The notes: generated by a model from the sequence alone, not told the origin. A stretch of 31,849 nt of DNA from CAZHWR01 sp964536085 (GCA_964536085.1 CAZHWR010000020.1:1-31849), one strand, 5' to 3'. Numbered from the stretch's first letter, positions 1 through 6,221 are shown. Program-made: numbers and translations.

Positions 1-478
1 TTTCGTGTACAGTGTCATGAATAGCGTCAAGATTGAGTTCTTTAGCACGTTTTGCAAGCTCAACTTTACCTGCGGTAGCGCCGTTTTCAGCGTCAACGCG
101 CATCTGAAGGTTTTTCTTTGTGGAGTCAGTTACAACTTCACCGAGAAGTTCTGCGAATTTAGCCGCGTGTTCCGCTTCCTCATAGGCTGCTTTTTCCCAG
201 TAAAGTCCGATTTCGGGATAACCCTCTCTGTGGGCAACTCTTGCCATCGCAAGATACATTCCTACTTCGCTGCACTCGCCGTTGAAGTTTTCACGGAGAC
301 CTTCGATGATTTCGGGATCAACGTCCTTAGCAACTCCTACGACATGCTCGGCAGCCCATGATTTGTCGACCGACTGCTCCTCGAACTTATCTGCTTTAGC
401 ACCGCAGATAGGACATACATCAGGAGCAGAATCTCCCTCATAGACGTAACCGCAAACCTTACAGACAAATTTTTTCAT
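1..478 (-). CDS. Reverse-type rubrerythrin (rubredoxin domain first), 3' end cut by window edge
   Basis: Non-haem iron peroxidase that detoxifies H2O2 in the anaerobic cytoplasm, using electrons passed through its rubredoxin centre. Translating the minus strand from the ATG at 476-478 gives MKKFVCKVCGYVYEGD, then CPICGAKADKF: two CxxC pairs forming a rubredoxin site in the first 35 residues. A ferritin-like helical domain follows, with ENFNGECSEVGMYL and, further on, EEAEHAAKF (ExxH diiron ligands). Classical rubrerythrin has the rubredoxin domain at the C-terminus. This order matches the reverse rubrerythrins of clostridia. About 159 codons are visible; the C-terminal part lies outside the window. 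AAGGAAGG lies upstream of the start, and a strong promoter is at 570-599. I am sure of the family; the physiological donor is inferred. Confidence 0.93.
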   Translation of the reverse strand, partial: MKKFVCKVCGYVYEGDSAPDVCPICGAKADKFEEQSVDKSWAAEHVVGVAKDVDPEIIEGLRENFNGECSEVGMYLAMARVAHREGYPEIGLYWEKAAYEEAEHAAKFAELLGEVVTDSTKKNLQMRVDAENGATAGKVELAKRAKELNLDAIHDTVHE

Positions 479-569
479 AATACTATACCTTCCTTTTCTT
501 TGGGACGCGCTGAAAATTCAGAAGCGCCCTTAAATTTGCATTTATAATACGGTTTGTTCCCGTGATTAG

Positions 570-599
570 ATAATAGCACAAAACAGGAATATATATCAA
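570..599 (-). promoter_or_regulatory. Sigma-A-type promoter of the rubrerythrin gene
   Basis: Reading the minus strand: TTGATA (594-599), an 18-nt spacer, then TATTAT (570-575), preceded by TGC, which makes an extended -10. It lies about 90 nt upstream of the rubrerythrin ATG. The leader contains an imperfect inverted repeat at about 506-530 (GCGCT/AGCGC with inner CTGAA/TTCAG). I did not find a clear PerR box. Confidence 0.6.
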
Positions 600-627
600 T
601 AGTATTAATAATTATTTTAATATATTT

Positions 628-1218
628 TTATAATTTCTTAATATTTTGCAAAATATTCTTTTTCCCAAGGATAAGGAGAATCAACGAGCTGCACACGCCT
701 TTTAAAAACGTAAACGGCATATTGAACATTATCAGCGCTTTTAGCAGAGTGTCGGCATTTTTGTTTATCGCCTGATACATATTAAGTATAGCCTCCATAG
801 GCATAAACGCAGTATAAACGGGATATACAATGAAATAATTTGTAAAAACACTTACTAGTGCCATTGTAACAGCACCGGCGGCGGCTCCGATAGCGGCGCC
901 TTTAACGCCTTCGATTTTTTTGCAAATAATTCCTATCGGAATAACGAACAAACAGCCCAAAAGGAAATCTGAAAGCTCCCCTACTCCGCCGGTTGTGCTG
1001 AAAAACAGAGCGTGAAGCAAATTTTTAAAAAAGCACACCGCTGCACCTGCCCCGGGTCCCATCAGGCACGCCGCTACCGCCGCTGGAAGCTCGGAAAAAT
1101 CCATTTTAATAAACGATGGCATCATTGGTACGCTGAATTGCAAAAACATCAGCACGGACGCTACCGCCGCCAGCATTGCAATAATTGTGAGTTTTTTTGT
1201 TTTATTCATCAGTGTCAT
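628..1218 (-). CDS. ribU: ECF transporter S component, riboflavin-specific RibU
   Basis: Membrane substrate-binding subunit that captures riboflavin and works with the shared energy-coupling module EcfAA'T, encoded elsewhere. The 196-residue protein is strongly hydrophobic with about six membrane segments. It has the family's N-terminal pattern (KLTIIAMLAAVASVLMFLQF) and the FIKMDFSELPAA stretch followed by a Gly/Ala-rich helix (GPGAGAAVCFFKNLLHALF) typical of RibU. GGAGG sits 8 nt before the ATG at 1216-1218. An in-frame TTG 15 nt further upstream overlaps that ribosome site and is not the start. The FMN riboswitch directly upstream fixes the substrate with good confidence. The gene is a single-gene unit after the riboswitch; no clear terminator hairpin follows it. 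Confidence 0.93.
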   Translation of the reverse strand: MTLMNKTKKLTIIAMLAAVASVLMFLQFSVPMMPSFIKMDFSELPAAVAACLMGPGAGAAVCFFKNLLHALFFSTTGGVGELSDFLLGCLFVIPIGIICKKIEGVKGAAIGAAAGAVTMALVSVFTNYFIVYPVYTAFMPMEAILNMYQAINKNADTLLKALIMFNMPFTFLKGVCSSLILLILGKKNILQNIKKL

Positions 1219-1280
1219 TGTGATGACCTCCAAATTAAATTTATTTATTCAAAGGTCTGTTTTGGATTAATGTGCAAAAA

Positions 1281-1306
1281 CAAAAAGCGCCCGAAAAATC
1301 GGGCGC
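1281..1306 (-). terminator. Intrinsic terminator of the FMN riboswitch
   Basis: On the minus strand GCGCCCGA and TCGGGCGC (1287-1306) form an 8-bp GC-rich stem with a 4-nt loop, followed by TTTTTG and more U-rich sequence. It sits between the aptamer and the ribU start, so FMN-bound aptamer is expected to favour this hairpin and stop transcription before ribU. Confidence 0.88.
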
Positions 1307-1330
1307 CAAAATGCCAATACAGCACTTGTT

Positions 1331-1472
1331 TCTTTCATCCGGACTTTAACCGTCGGTTTTGGAATTTCACCAAATCGGCCTTAGGGTTCCTGCAGGAGAC
1401 CTAACGGCTCGCGGACTTAACACAAGTGTGCAACACCGCCGGTGGAGAATTTCACTCCGCCCTGAAACAGAC
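1331..1472 (-). promoter_or_regulatory. FMN riboswitch (RFN element)
   Basis: The minus strand carries the highly conserved blocks of the RFN aptamer in order: AGGGCGGAGTGAAATTCTCC, ACCGGCGGT, GCGAGCC, GATTTGGTGAAATTCC, AAAACCGACGGTTAAAGTCC, GGATGAAAGA. The closing P1 strands are CTGTTTC near 1470 and GAAACA(AG) near 1328. It lies between the CD1247-type gene and ribU and is followed by an intrinsic terminator, so transcription attenuation is the likely mode. A possible promoter just upstream (TTTAAT, 17 nt, TACAGT) overlaps the end of the preceding gene and is weak. Confidence 0.97.
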
Positions 1473-1511
1473 TTTTAAATTACTGTAAAATACTATGAAA
1501 TGATATTAAAA

Positions 1512-1934
1512 TTATTCCTCTTCATCGGAATCGTCGCCGTCAACCTCGATTGAATCCATATCAAATTCAAGCTCGGATCCGCATTCGGGGCATTCAATTT
1601 CGCCTTCGTCTAAATCGTCCTCATCAAGATAAATTTCTTCGCCGCAGTTAGGACAAACGACTTCGTAAAGCTCCTCCTCTTCGGAGTCGTCATCGTCACA
1701 GCAATCGCAGCCGTCGCCGTATAAATCTTCTTCTACTGCACCGAGATCCTGATCCAAAATATCGACCAGCTCGGACATCTCATTCTGCGAATCGTTCAGT
1801 TCTTCTATTGAAAGTGCGATTTCGTCAAGAACATCTACAATAGCGAGAATAGCTTCTCCTTCTTTTGTTGACTCATCGATTTTAAGCCCCTGAACGAGAC
1901 CTTTTAAGTATCCTACTTTTTCCATAATGTTCAT
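1512..1934 (-). CDS. CD1247 N-terminal-domain protein: acidic, zinc-ribbon-like
   Basis: Function unknown. The 140-residue protein starts with MNIMEKVGYLKGLVQGLKID, which matches the N-terminal domain named after C. difficile CD1247. A predicted helical segment follows (residues about 20-65), then a CDCC cluster inside a run of Asp/Glu. Next is a zinc ribbon with two CxxC pairs, CPNCGEEIYL and CPECGSELEF, and the protein ends in a very acidic tail. GGAGG sits 8 nt before the ATG at 1932-1934; an upstream ATG overlaps it and is rejected. It lies 57 nt downstream of efp on the same strand, an arrangement I recall as common in Clostridia, so the two are probably co-transcribed. Acidity and zinc ribbon suggest a role around nucleic acid or the ribosome, but that is a guess. 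Confidence 0.85.
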   Translation of the reverse strand: MNIMEKVGYLKGLVQGLKIDESTKEGEAILAIVDVLDEIALSIEELNDSQNEMSELVDILDQDLGAVEEDLYGDGCDCCDDDDSEEEELYEVVCPNCGEEIYLDEDDLDEGEIECPECGSELEFDMDSIEVDGDDSDEEE

Positions 1935-1991
1935 AATAATATCCTCCATGCAAGTACGCCGAAAAAGACGCAGGATCTATATTCGTGCAAA

Positions 1992-2549
1992 TTATGCTCT
2001 TTCCATATATTCGCCGGTTCTTGTATCGATACGGATTTTTTCTCCGGGCTCAAGAAACAGGGGCACCTTGATTTCCGCTCCCGTTTCCAAAACGGCGGGC
2101 TTTGTTGCGTTTGTAGCAGTGTCGCCTTTGAAGCCGGGGTCGGTTTCTGTTATTTCAAGCTCTACGAAGAACGGAGGTTCAACGCCAAAAACATTGCCCT
2201 GATAAGAAAGCACCTTGACTTGCGTGTTCTCTTTTACAAACTTAAAATTATCGCCGAGCTTTGAAGCGTCAATAGGCATCTGCTCGTAGGTTTCGCTGTC
2301 CATAAAATAATAAAGATTGCCGTCGTTATAAAGATATTCCATGTCCCTGCGTTCAATAAACGCATTTTCAAATTTTTCAGTGGGATTGAAAGTCCTTTCA
2401 ACGACTGAACCGGTTATAACGTTTTTGATTTTGGCGCGGACAAAGGGAGAACCCTTTCCCGGTTTAACGTGTTGGAATTCAACGATTTGGAAAACATTTC
2501 CGTCCATATCGAATGTAACGCCGTTTCTGAAATCACCTGCTGAAATCAT
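1992..2549 (-). CDS. efp: Translation elongation factor P
   Basis: Binds stalled ribosomes between the P and E sites and helps form peptide bonds at polyproline stretches. The 185-residue protein has full family length with its three beta-barrel domains: the KOW-like N-domain (MISAGDFRNGVTF), the central OB domain (TFNPTEKFENAFIERRDMEYLYNDG) and the C-terminal OB domain (EPGEKIRIDTRTGEYMERA). The tip loop reads HVKPGKGSPF, so the residue that is modified in many bacteria is Lys32. This is the Bacillus-type loop, with 5-aminopentanol modification known there; no modification gene is visible here. It is the first gene of its unit, behind the promoter at 2666-2694, with AAAGGATGG upstream of the ATG. 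Confidence 0.98.
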   Translation of the reverse strand: MISAGDFRNGVTFDMDGNVFQIVEFQHVKPGKGSPFVRAKIKNVITGSVVERTFNPTEKFENAFIERRDMEYLYNDGNLYYFMDSETYEQMPIDASKLGDNFKFVKENTQVKVLSYQGNVFGVEPPFFVELEITETDPGFKGDTATNATKPAVLETGAEIKVPLFLEPGEKIRIDTRTGEYMERA

Positions 2550-2665
2550 TTATTTGTGACCATCCTTTCACTTTTGCCGCGGAATTTTGCGCCGGATACG
2601 GCGAAAAACGCCGACTGAAAGATTTTTCTTCCAATCGTTATTAAACAAAAAAATATATCTTCTAT

Positions 2666-2694
2666 ATTTTATCTTATTATTGAGCTTTTTTCAA
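2666..2694 (-). promoter_or_regulatory. Sigma-A-type promoter for efp and the CD1247-type gene
   Basis: Minus strand: TTGAAA (2689-2694), 17-nt spacer, TAAAAT (2666-2671). The -35 lies only a few bases after the stop of the upstream peptidase gene. The roughly 110-nt leader contains a hairpin CGGCG-AAAAA-CGCCG (2599-2613) and a second GC-rich stretch before the efp ribosome site. Confidence 0.7.
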
Positions 2695-2701
2695 GTATAT
2701 T

Positions 2702-3775
2702 TTATAAAATAATTAAATCTGTGACGGCTTTGGTGAGGTTTTCGCATCCGTTTTCAGTTACAAGCGCCATGTTTTCGATTCTAACGCCGAATTCACCCTG
2801 AATGTAAATACCCGGTTCGACGGTTATGACCATTCCGGGCAGCAAAACGCTTTCGTCCTTTTGGGAAAAACAGGGGGCTTCATGAATCTCAAGTCCAACG
2901 GAGTGACCGAGTGCATGTCCGAAATAACCTTCGTAACCGCATTTATAAATATAATCCCGCGCGATTTTATCGATTTCACAGCATTTAGTACCCGGTTTAA
3001 TTGCCTGAAAGGCAAGCTCCTGTGCTGTTTTCACGGTCTCGTAAACCTTTTTTTGTTTTTCGGATATATCTCCTATGCATACGGTTCGCGTCATATCGCT
3101 GCAATATCCATCCGCGACTGCGCCGAAATCGAGCGTTAAAAAATCGCCGTCGCAAAGCCGTTTGTCAGATGCGGTTCCGTGAGGCATGGAGGATTTTTTA
3201 CCCGATACCCCGATCGTTTCAAAAGCGCACCTTTGCGAGCCAAGCTTTTTCATATTGTATTCAAGCTCGCTGACTATATCGTTTTCGGTAGCGCCGCGCT
3301 TTATTTTGCCGAGCGTCTTTTCAAGAGCCGTCTCTGTAATTTTCTGTGCGCGCTTTATGCTTTCAATTTCCGAAGCGTCCTTGACTGCCCGCATATCGGA
3401 GATTATTTTTGAAATTCCCGATTTATAATCAAGCTTGGCGCGCAGCTTACTGCCTAGCGTTTCATAGTTCGCAAGGCTCATGGAGTTTTCAATGCAAATC
3501 CTTTCCGCGCCGCAGTTTTTGATGAATGCGTTTAGCTGTTCAAACGTATTTTCAAGCAAAAGTACGTCGGCGTCCTTTACGATTTGTTTTGCCTTTTCGT
3601 AATATCTGAAATCAATAAGCAAGCATGAGTATTTCGGAGACACGAAAAGATATCCTGCGGACGACTGCATGCCGGCAAAATAATATCTGTTGACATCTGA
3701 AGTAATGAGAGCGGCTTTGAAGCTGGGTATATTTTCCTGAGCTCTTTTTATAAATCTGTTTATTCTTATATCCAT
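2702..3775 (-). CDS. M24-family aminopeptidase (Xaa-Pro peptidase)
   Basis: Cytoplasmic metallopeptidase predicted to cleave Xaa-Pro bonds. The 357-residue protein has a creatinase-like N-terminal domain (about 1-125) and a pita-bread catalytic domain. The five metal ligands are visible in LTLDFGAVADGYCSDMTRT (two Asp), the His in GHALGHSVGLEIHE, the Glu in ITVEPGIYIQG and the Glu in GVRIENMA. It starts at the ATG 3773-3775, 5 nt after the aroQ stop, without a good ribosome site, which suggests translational coupling to aroQ. In Clostridia and Bacilli this peptidase next to aroQ and efp is a long-conserved arrangement. The choice between aminopeptidase P-like and prolidase activity cannot be made from sequence alone. 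Confidence 0.93.
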   Translation of the reverse strand: MDIRINRFIKRAQENIPSFKAALITSDVNRYYFAGMQSSAGYLFVSPKYSCLLIDFRYYEKAKQIVKDADVLLLENTFEQLNAFIKNCGAERICIENSMSLANYETLGSKLRAKLDYKSGISKIISDMRAVKDASEIESIKRAQKITETALEKTLGKIKRGATENDIVSELEYNMKKLGSQRCAFETIGVSGKKSSMPHGTASDKRLCDGDFLTLDFGAVADGYCSDMTRTVCIGDISEKQKKVYETVKTAQELAFQAIKPGTKCCEIDKIARDYIYKCGYEGYFGHALGHSVGLEIHEAPCFSQKDESVLLPGMVITVEPGIYIQGEFGVRIENMALVTENGCENLTKAVTDLIIL

Positions 3776-3780
3776 GGCGT

Positions 3781-4215
3781 TTACACCATCGGTTTAAGCC
3801 CTGTGAGCGCTAACATATAGCTGTATTTTCCAAAACCGGATATCTGCCCCGCGCACGCCGGAGCCAAAACCGATTTATGCCTGAATTCCTCGCGCGCGTG
3901 AATATTGGAAAGATGCACTTCGATGGTAGGTATTTTTATCGCGGCAATAGCGTCTCTGATAGCGTAGCTGTAATGGGTATATGCGCCTGCATTGAGCACC
4001 ACGCCGTCCATTTCATCTTTAGCCGAGTGAAGCTTATCAATAATATCACCCTCGTGATTGGACTGATAAATTTCGCACTCAAAGTTTAAATCATCAGCCC
4101 ATTCACTTATCTGACGGTTGATGTTTTCGAAGCTTTCTTTTCCGTATATGCTCGTTTCACGTTCTCCGAGCATGTTGATATTGGGACCGTGAATAACCAA
4201 GACCTTTTTTTTCAT
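3781..4215 (-). CDS. aroQ: 3-dehydroquinate dehydratase, type II
   Basis: Catalyses the third step of the shikimate pathway, 3-dehydroquinate to 3-dehydroshikimate. The 144-residue protein has the family's normal length and all active-site blocks: HGPNINMLGERETSIYG (Arg19 and catalytic Tyr24), the QSNHEG motif, LNAGAYTHYS, IEVHLSN (His101) and AREEFRHKS. The type II enzyme forms dodecamers and acts through an enolate intermediate. It sits 7 nt downstream of the endonuclease-IV-like gene and 5 nt upstream of the Xaa-Pro peptidase, so it is inside the operon read from the promoter at 5695-5723. No other aromatic amino acid genes are in the window. Confidence 0.97.
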   Translation of the reverse strand: MKKKVLVIHGPNINMLGERETSIYGKESFENINRQISEWADDLNFECEIYQSNHEGDIIDKLHSAKDEMDGVVLNAGAYTHYSYAIRDAIAAIKIPTIEVHLSNIHAREEFRHKSVLAPACAGQISGFGKYSYMLALTGLKPMV

Positions 4216-4222
4216 ATCGCAT

Positions 4223-5080
4223 TTATCCTTTCAGTTTGTTGTACATCTTTTGCATCAGGGCAGCGTCCTCAGCCTGTGTTCCCGCCGATTCACAGATAAA
4301 TGTGGGGCTTAATCCCCGCCTTGCAATAAGCTCGGCAAGCGGCTCGAACTCAGGACCGAAAACATTGTCGTCAAATGTCAGATGTTTTTTCTCACCACCG
4401 GGCATGGTGAATTCAATTTTGCTGAAGTGAGAATGAAACACCCGAAGCCTGTCCGCTCCAAGACGGTTCCCGATCGTATCGAGTATAGCGGCGTAATCGT
4501 CGGAGTTTTTTATTCCTCCGAATGTGCGGGCGTTTAAATGACCGAAATCGATGCACGGAATAAGGCTGTCGTCAAGACTGCACAGTTCCATTACTTCATC
4601 GAGATTCCCGAGCTGATTTACCTTTCCCATCGTTTCGGGGCAAACGGTAATATCTTCGAGGCTTTGCTCTTTCAGCGCTTCAAGCGCGCGGCGCAATGTG
4701 TCGCATGCAAGTTCAAGCGCATGCCCGCGGCTTAGTTTACCGCAGGAGCCGCTGTGGACAATTATCCTTTTTGCCCCCATCACCTTCGCCGCTTTTGCCG
4801 ACTGCAAAATATAGTTAATACTGTTGTCTCTTTTTGCTTCTTCAACGCTTGAAAGAGAAATATAGTACGGCGCGTGCAGAGAAAGAGTAATGCCCGCGTC
4901 GTTAGCGGCAGCGCCGAATTTTTGCGCTGAGTCGTCTGATATTTTAACTCCTCTGCCGCACTGGTATTCATATGCCGTAAGGCCAAATTCTTTTAGATAC
5001 TTCGGTATATCAAGATTAGTTTTGTAGCCTTTTTGCTTAAAGCTTTCCGCATTGCCGGCGGGTCCGAAAAGTGCGCTCAA
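4223..5080 (-). CDS. Endonuclease-IV-like TIM-barrel protein
   Basis: A 285-residue protein of the AP endonuclease 2 / xylose-isomerase-like TIM-barrel family, closest in pattern to deoxyribonuclease IV (Nfo), which cuts 5' of abasic sites. Potential metal ligands are seen in LSLHAPYYISL, IIVHSGSCG, VCPETMGK, CIDFGHLNAR, RVFHSHFSK and FICESAG, the order found in Nfo. The start is a TTG at 5078-5080 with AGGAGG seven bases upstream, and the preceding yqeG-like stop lies one base away, so the two are translationally coupled. The DNA-repair function is plausible, but many relatives are sugar isomerases. The Nfo-like HSHFSK block favours DNA repair. Confidence 0.85.
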   Translation of the reverse strand: MSALFGPAGNAESFKQKGYKTNLDIPKYLKEFGLTAYEYQCGRGVKISDDSAQKFGAAANDAGITLSLHAPYYISLSSVEEAKRDNSINYILQSAKAAKVMGAKRIIVHSGSCGKLSRGHALELACDTLRRALEALKEQSLEDITVCPETMGKVNQLGNLDEVMELCSLDDSLIPCIDFGHLNARTFGGIKNSDDYAAILDTIGNRLGADRLRVFHSHFSKIEFTMPGGEKKHLTFDDNVFGPEFEPLAELIARRGLSPTFICESAGTQAEDAALMQKMYNKLKG

Positions 5081-5081
5081 T

Positions 5082-5573
5082 TCAATTCCTCCTGCCGTTG
5101 TATTTTTTTATAAATATATTTTCAAACAATCTTTTAAACTTGAAAAACGCTGTCTCTTCAATCTTAACGGGAGTTACCAGAAAAGTGGTTATTCCCGCCA
5201 AATTTCCCGCTAAAACATCGGTAAAAATCTGGTCTCCGATTATTGCGGTGTTTTTCCTGCCGCACTCAAGCTTTCTGCATGCTTTGTTTATACCGATCGT
5301 CAACGGCTTGCACGCCATTGAAATATATTCAAGGTCCAGCAGATCCGCAAATGGTTTAACACGTTTTTGAACATTATTGGAAACTATTGCAAGTTTAATT
5401 CCGCCGCTTTTGAGCATATTAAGCCAGTCGGCAATACCATCAAGCGGAACAGGATTCCCGTGCGAGGTCAATGTATTGTCAACATCTAGTATCAGCGCTT
5501 TTATTTTATAGCTCTTAATCAGCTGCAAATCCACGTCAAAAACGGAATCAAACATCAAATCCGGCAAAAACAA
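5082..5573 (-). CDS. YqeG-family HAD phosphatase (subclass IIIA)
   Basis: Predicted HAD hydrolase of the YqeG type. Motif I is LILDVDNTLTSHG, with the nucleophile Asp and a second Asp two residues on. Motif II is IVSNN; motif III/IV are CKPLTIGINKA and IIGDQIFTDVLAGN. The conserved part begins LFLPDLMFDSVFD, as in known YqeG proteins. The reading frame stays open upstream to 5726, but that stretch contains the promoter at 5695-5723, so it cannot be coding. I chose TTG at 5571-5573, 14 nt after a GGAG; ATG at 5553-5555 is the alternative. With TTG the protein has 163 residues, close to B. subtilis YqeG. It is the first gene of the operon with the endonuclease-IV-like gene, aroQ and the peptidase. 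The substrate is unknown. Confidence 0.88.
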   Translation of the reverse strand: MFLPDLMFDSVFDVDLQLIKSYKIKALILDVDNTLTSHGNPVPLDGIADWLNMLKSGGIKLAIVSNNVQKRVKPFADLLDLEYISMACKPLTIGINKACRKLECGRKNTAIIGDQIFTDVLAGNLAGITTFLVTPVKIEETAFFKFKRLFENIFIKKYNGRRN

Positions 5574-5694
5574 AGATATATATATCACTCCGATCACAGT
5601 TATGCATGATATAATCGGCGGTTGCGCAGGTTGCGGGCCGGGCGACGGGCGCACGCCAATAAGAACAAACAAGTACAACAATCTCTTTGAAGTT

Positions 5695-5723
5695 ATTGTA
5701 CCATATATAAGCAATGTTTTCAA
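5695..5723 (-). promoter_or_regulatory. Sigma-A-type promoter for the yqeG-nfo-aroQ-peptidase operon
   Basis: Minus strand: TTGAAA (5718-5723), exactly 17 nt, TACAAT (5695-5700). It lies just downstream of the structured RNA terminator (5746-5752) and about 115 nt before the yqeG-type start. Confidence 0.75.
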
Positions 5724-5745
5724 CAATACTGTTTAAACGCTTTGT

Positions 5746-5821
5746 AAAAAAACACCCCTCAGGAATCCGCATGAGCCGACTACGCTGTGAGCTCATTTTA
5801 GCGTTCTCCTTGAGGGGATTT
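5746..5821 (-). ncRNA. Candidate small structured RNA ending in an intrinsic terminator; family not recognised
   Basis: Read on the minus strand, CCCCTCA (5811-5817) pairs with TGAGGGG (5755-5761), extended by AGGA with TCC. Inside, ATGAGC (5791-5796) pairs with GCTCAT (5771-5776). The 14-nt apical loop contains AGCGT, complementary to ACGCT in the 5' internal loop, so a 5-bp pseudoknot is possible. A run of seven T (5746-5752) follows two bases after the outer stem, as in an intrinsic terminator. A promoter-like sequence at 5829-5856 would start the RNA near 5821, giving a transcript of about 75 nt. It could be only a long terminator hairpin after spoVM, or a leader attenuator, but the bipartite stem, conserved-looking internal loops and own promoter favour an independent RNA. 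Confidence 0.5.
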
Positions 5822-5828
5822 GGTCAGA

Positions 5829-5856
5829 ATTATGCCTTTTTTTAAGACCTTTTCAA
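5829..5856 (-). promoter_or_regulatory. Promoter-like sequence for the small RNA
   Basis: Minus strand: TTGAAA (5851-5856), 16-nt spacer, CATAAT (5829-5834). The predicted start falls near 5821, immediately before the outer stem of the RNA candidate. Confidence 0.5.
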
Positions 5857-5900
5857 GCCACCGCTTACTGAAAATCAGAAATACCGCAGGCGAAGCTTAT

Positions 5901-5978
5901 TTAGTCTTTTTTTATTTTAAAAATTAATCTCAGCAATCCCGCAAATAATTTCGGACTTTTCACCACAACAACTTTCAT
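5901..5978 (-). CDS. spoVM: Stage V sporulation protein M (25-residue amphipathic peptide)
   Basis: SpoVM is a tiny amphipathic helix that recognises the convex membrane of the forespore and anchors SpoIVA and so the spore coat. The minus strand from ATG 5976-5978 to TAA 5901-5903 reads MKVVVVKSPKLFAGLLRLIF followed by KIKKD. B. subtilis SpoVM (26 residues, recalled) shares the MK start, the K-x-PK segment, the mid-helix Gly, the Arg and the KD end. AGGAGG stands 6 nt before the ATG. The position also fits: B. subtilis has spoVM right after thiN. The gene is too short for ordinary gene finders. It shows that the host makes or recently made endospores. A weak promoter-like sequence (TTGAAA ... 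TATAGT, 19-nt spacer) lies upstream; no convincing sporulation sigma promoter was identified. Confidence 0.9.
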   Translation of the reverse strand: MKVVVVKSPKLFAGLLRLIFKIKKD

Positions 5979-6059
5979 ATATACCCTCCTAACCAACATA
6001 AATTTGTGTGAATGTTTTTACTATAACGGCTGAAAATAAAACGCTTTCAATCGTTAATA

Positions 6060-6221
6060 TCAACATCGGAACAGCAAACATGAAAGGCCGATAAGTATAA
6101 GCACGACCGCAGCCAGAGTCAGCAAAAGTCTGAAAGAGCCAAACAGACTGAACAACAGTAGCACTCCTATGCACAAACATATTCTTCCTGCCGCAGAGCA
6201 GTTGTTTTTGCCCTTTTTCAT
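6060..6221 (-). CDS. Small membrane protein of 53 residues, unknown function
   Basis: Not recognised. From ATG 6219-6221 to TGA 6060-6062 the minus strand encodes a short basic, cysteine-containing N-terminus (MKKGKNNCSAAGRICLCIG) followed by a long hydrophobic stretch rich in Leu, Val and Ile, with one internal Arg, ending CLLFRC. It probably makes one or two membrane segments, and has four cysteines before or at the ends of the hydrophobic part plus one within it. Upstream are GGCGG (9 nt) and AAGG (4 nt), so translation is plausible. A TATAAT box lies about 50 nt upstream without a clear -35. It sits between thiN and spoVM, on the same strand, so a link to sporulation is possible but not shown. 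An alternative reading of this area in another frame (5989-6180) has no ribosome site. Confidence 0.6.
   Translation of the reverse strand: MKKGKNNCSAAGRICLCIGVLLLFSLFGSFRLLLTLAAVVLILIGLSCLLFRC

Noticed and set aside
5..361. 118-codon plus-strand open frame
   Set aside because: Antisense to rubrerythrin.
1012..1404. 130-codon plus-strand open frame
   Set aside because: Antisense to ribU and the FMN riboswitch; residues reflect the conserved aptamer and not a protein.
5548..5796. 82-codon open frame, minus strand, with a ribosome-site-like sequence
   Set aside because: It runs through an intrinsic terminator and the yqeG promoter and overlaps the yqeG start region in another frame. Kept only as a note on the RNA candidate.
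5989..6180. 63-codon minus-strand open frame overlapping the small membrane gene
   Set aside because: No ribosome site before its ATG, and composition is less membrane-like than the 53-codon frame.
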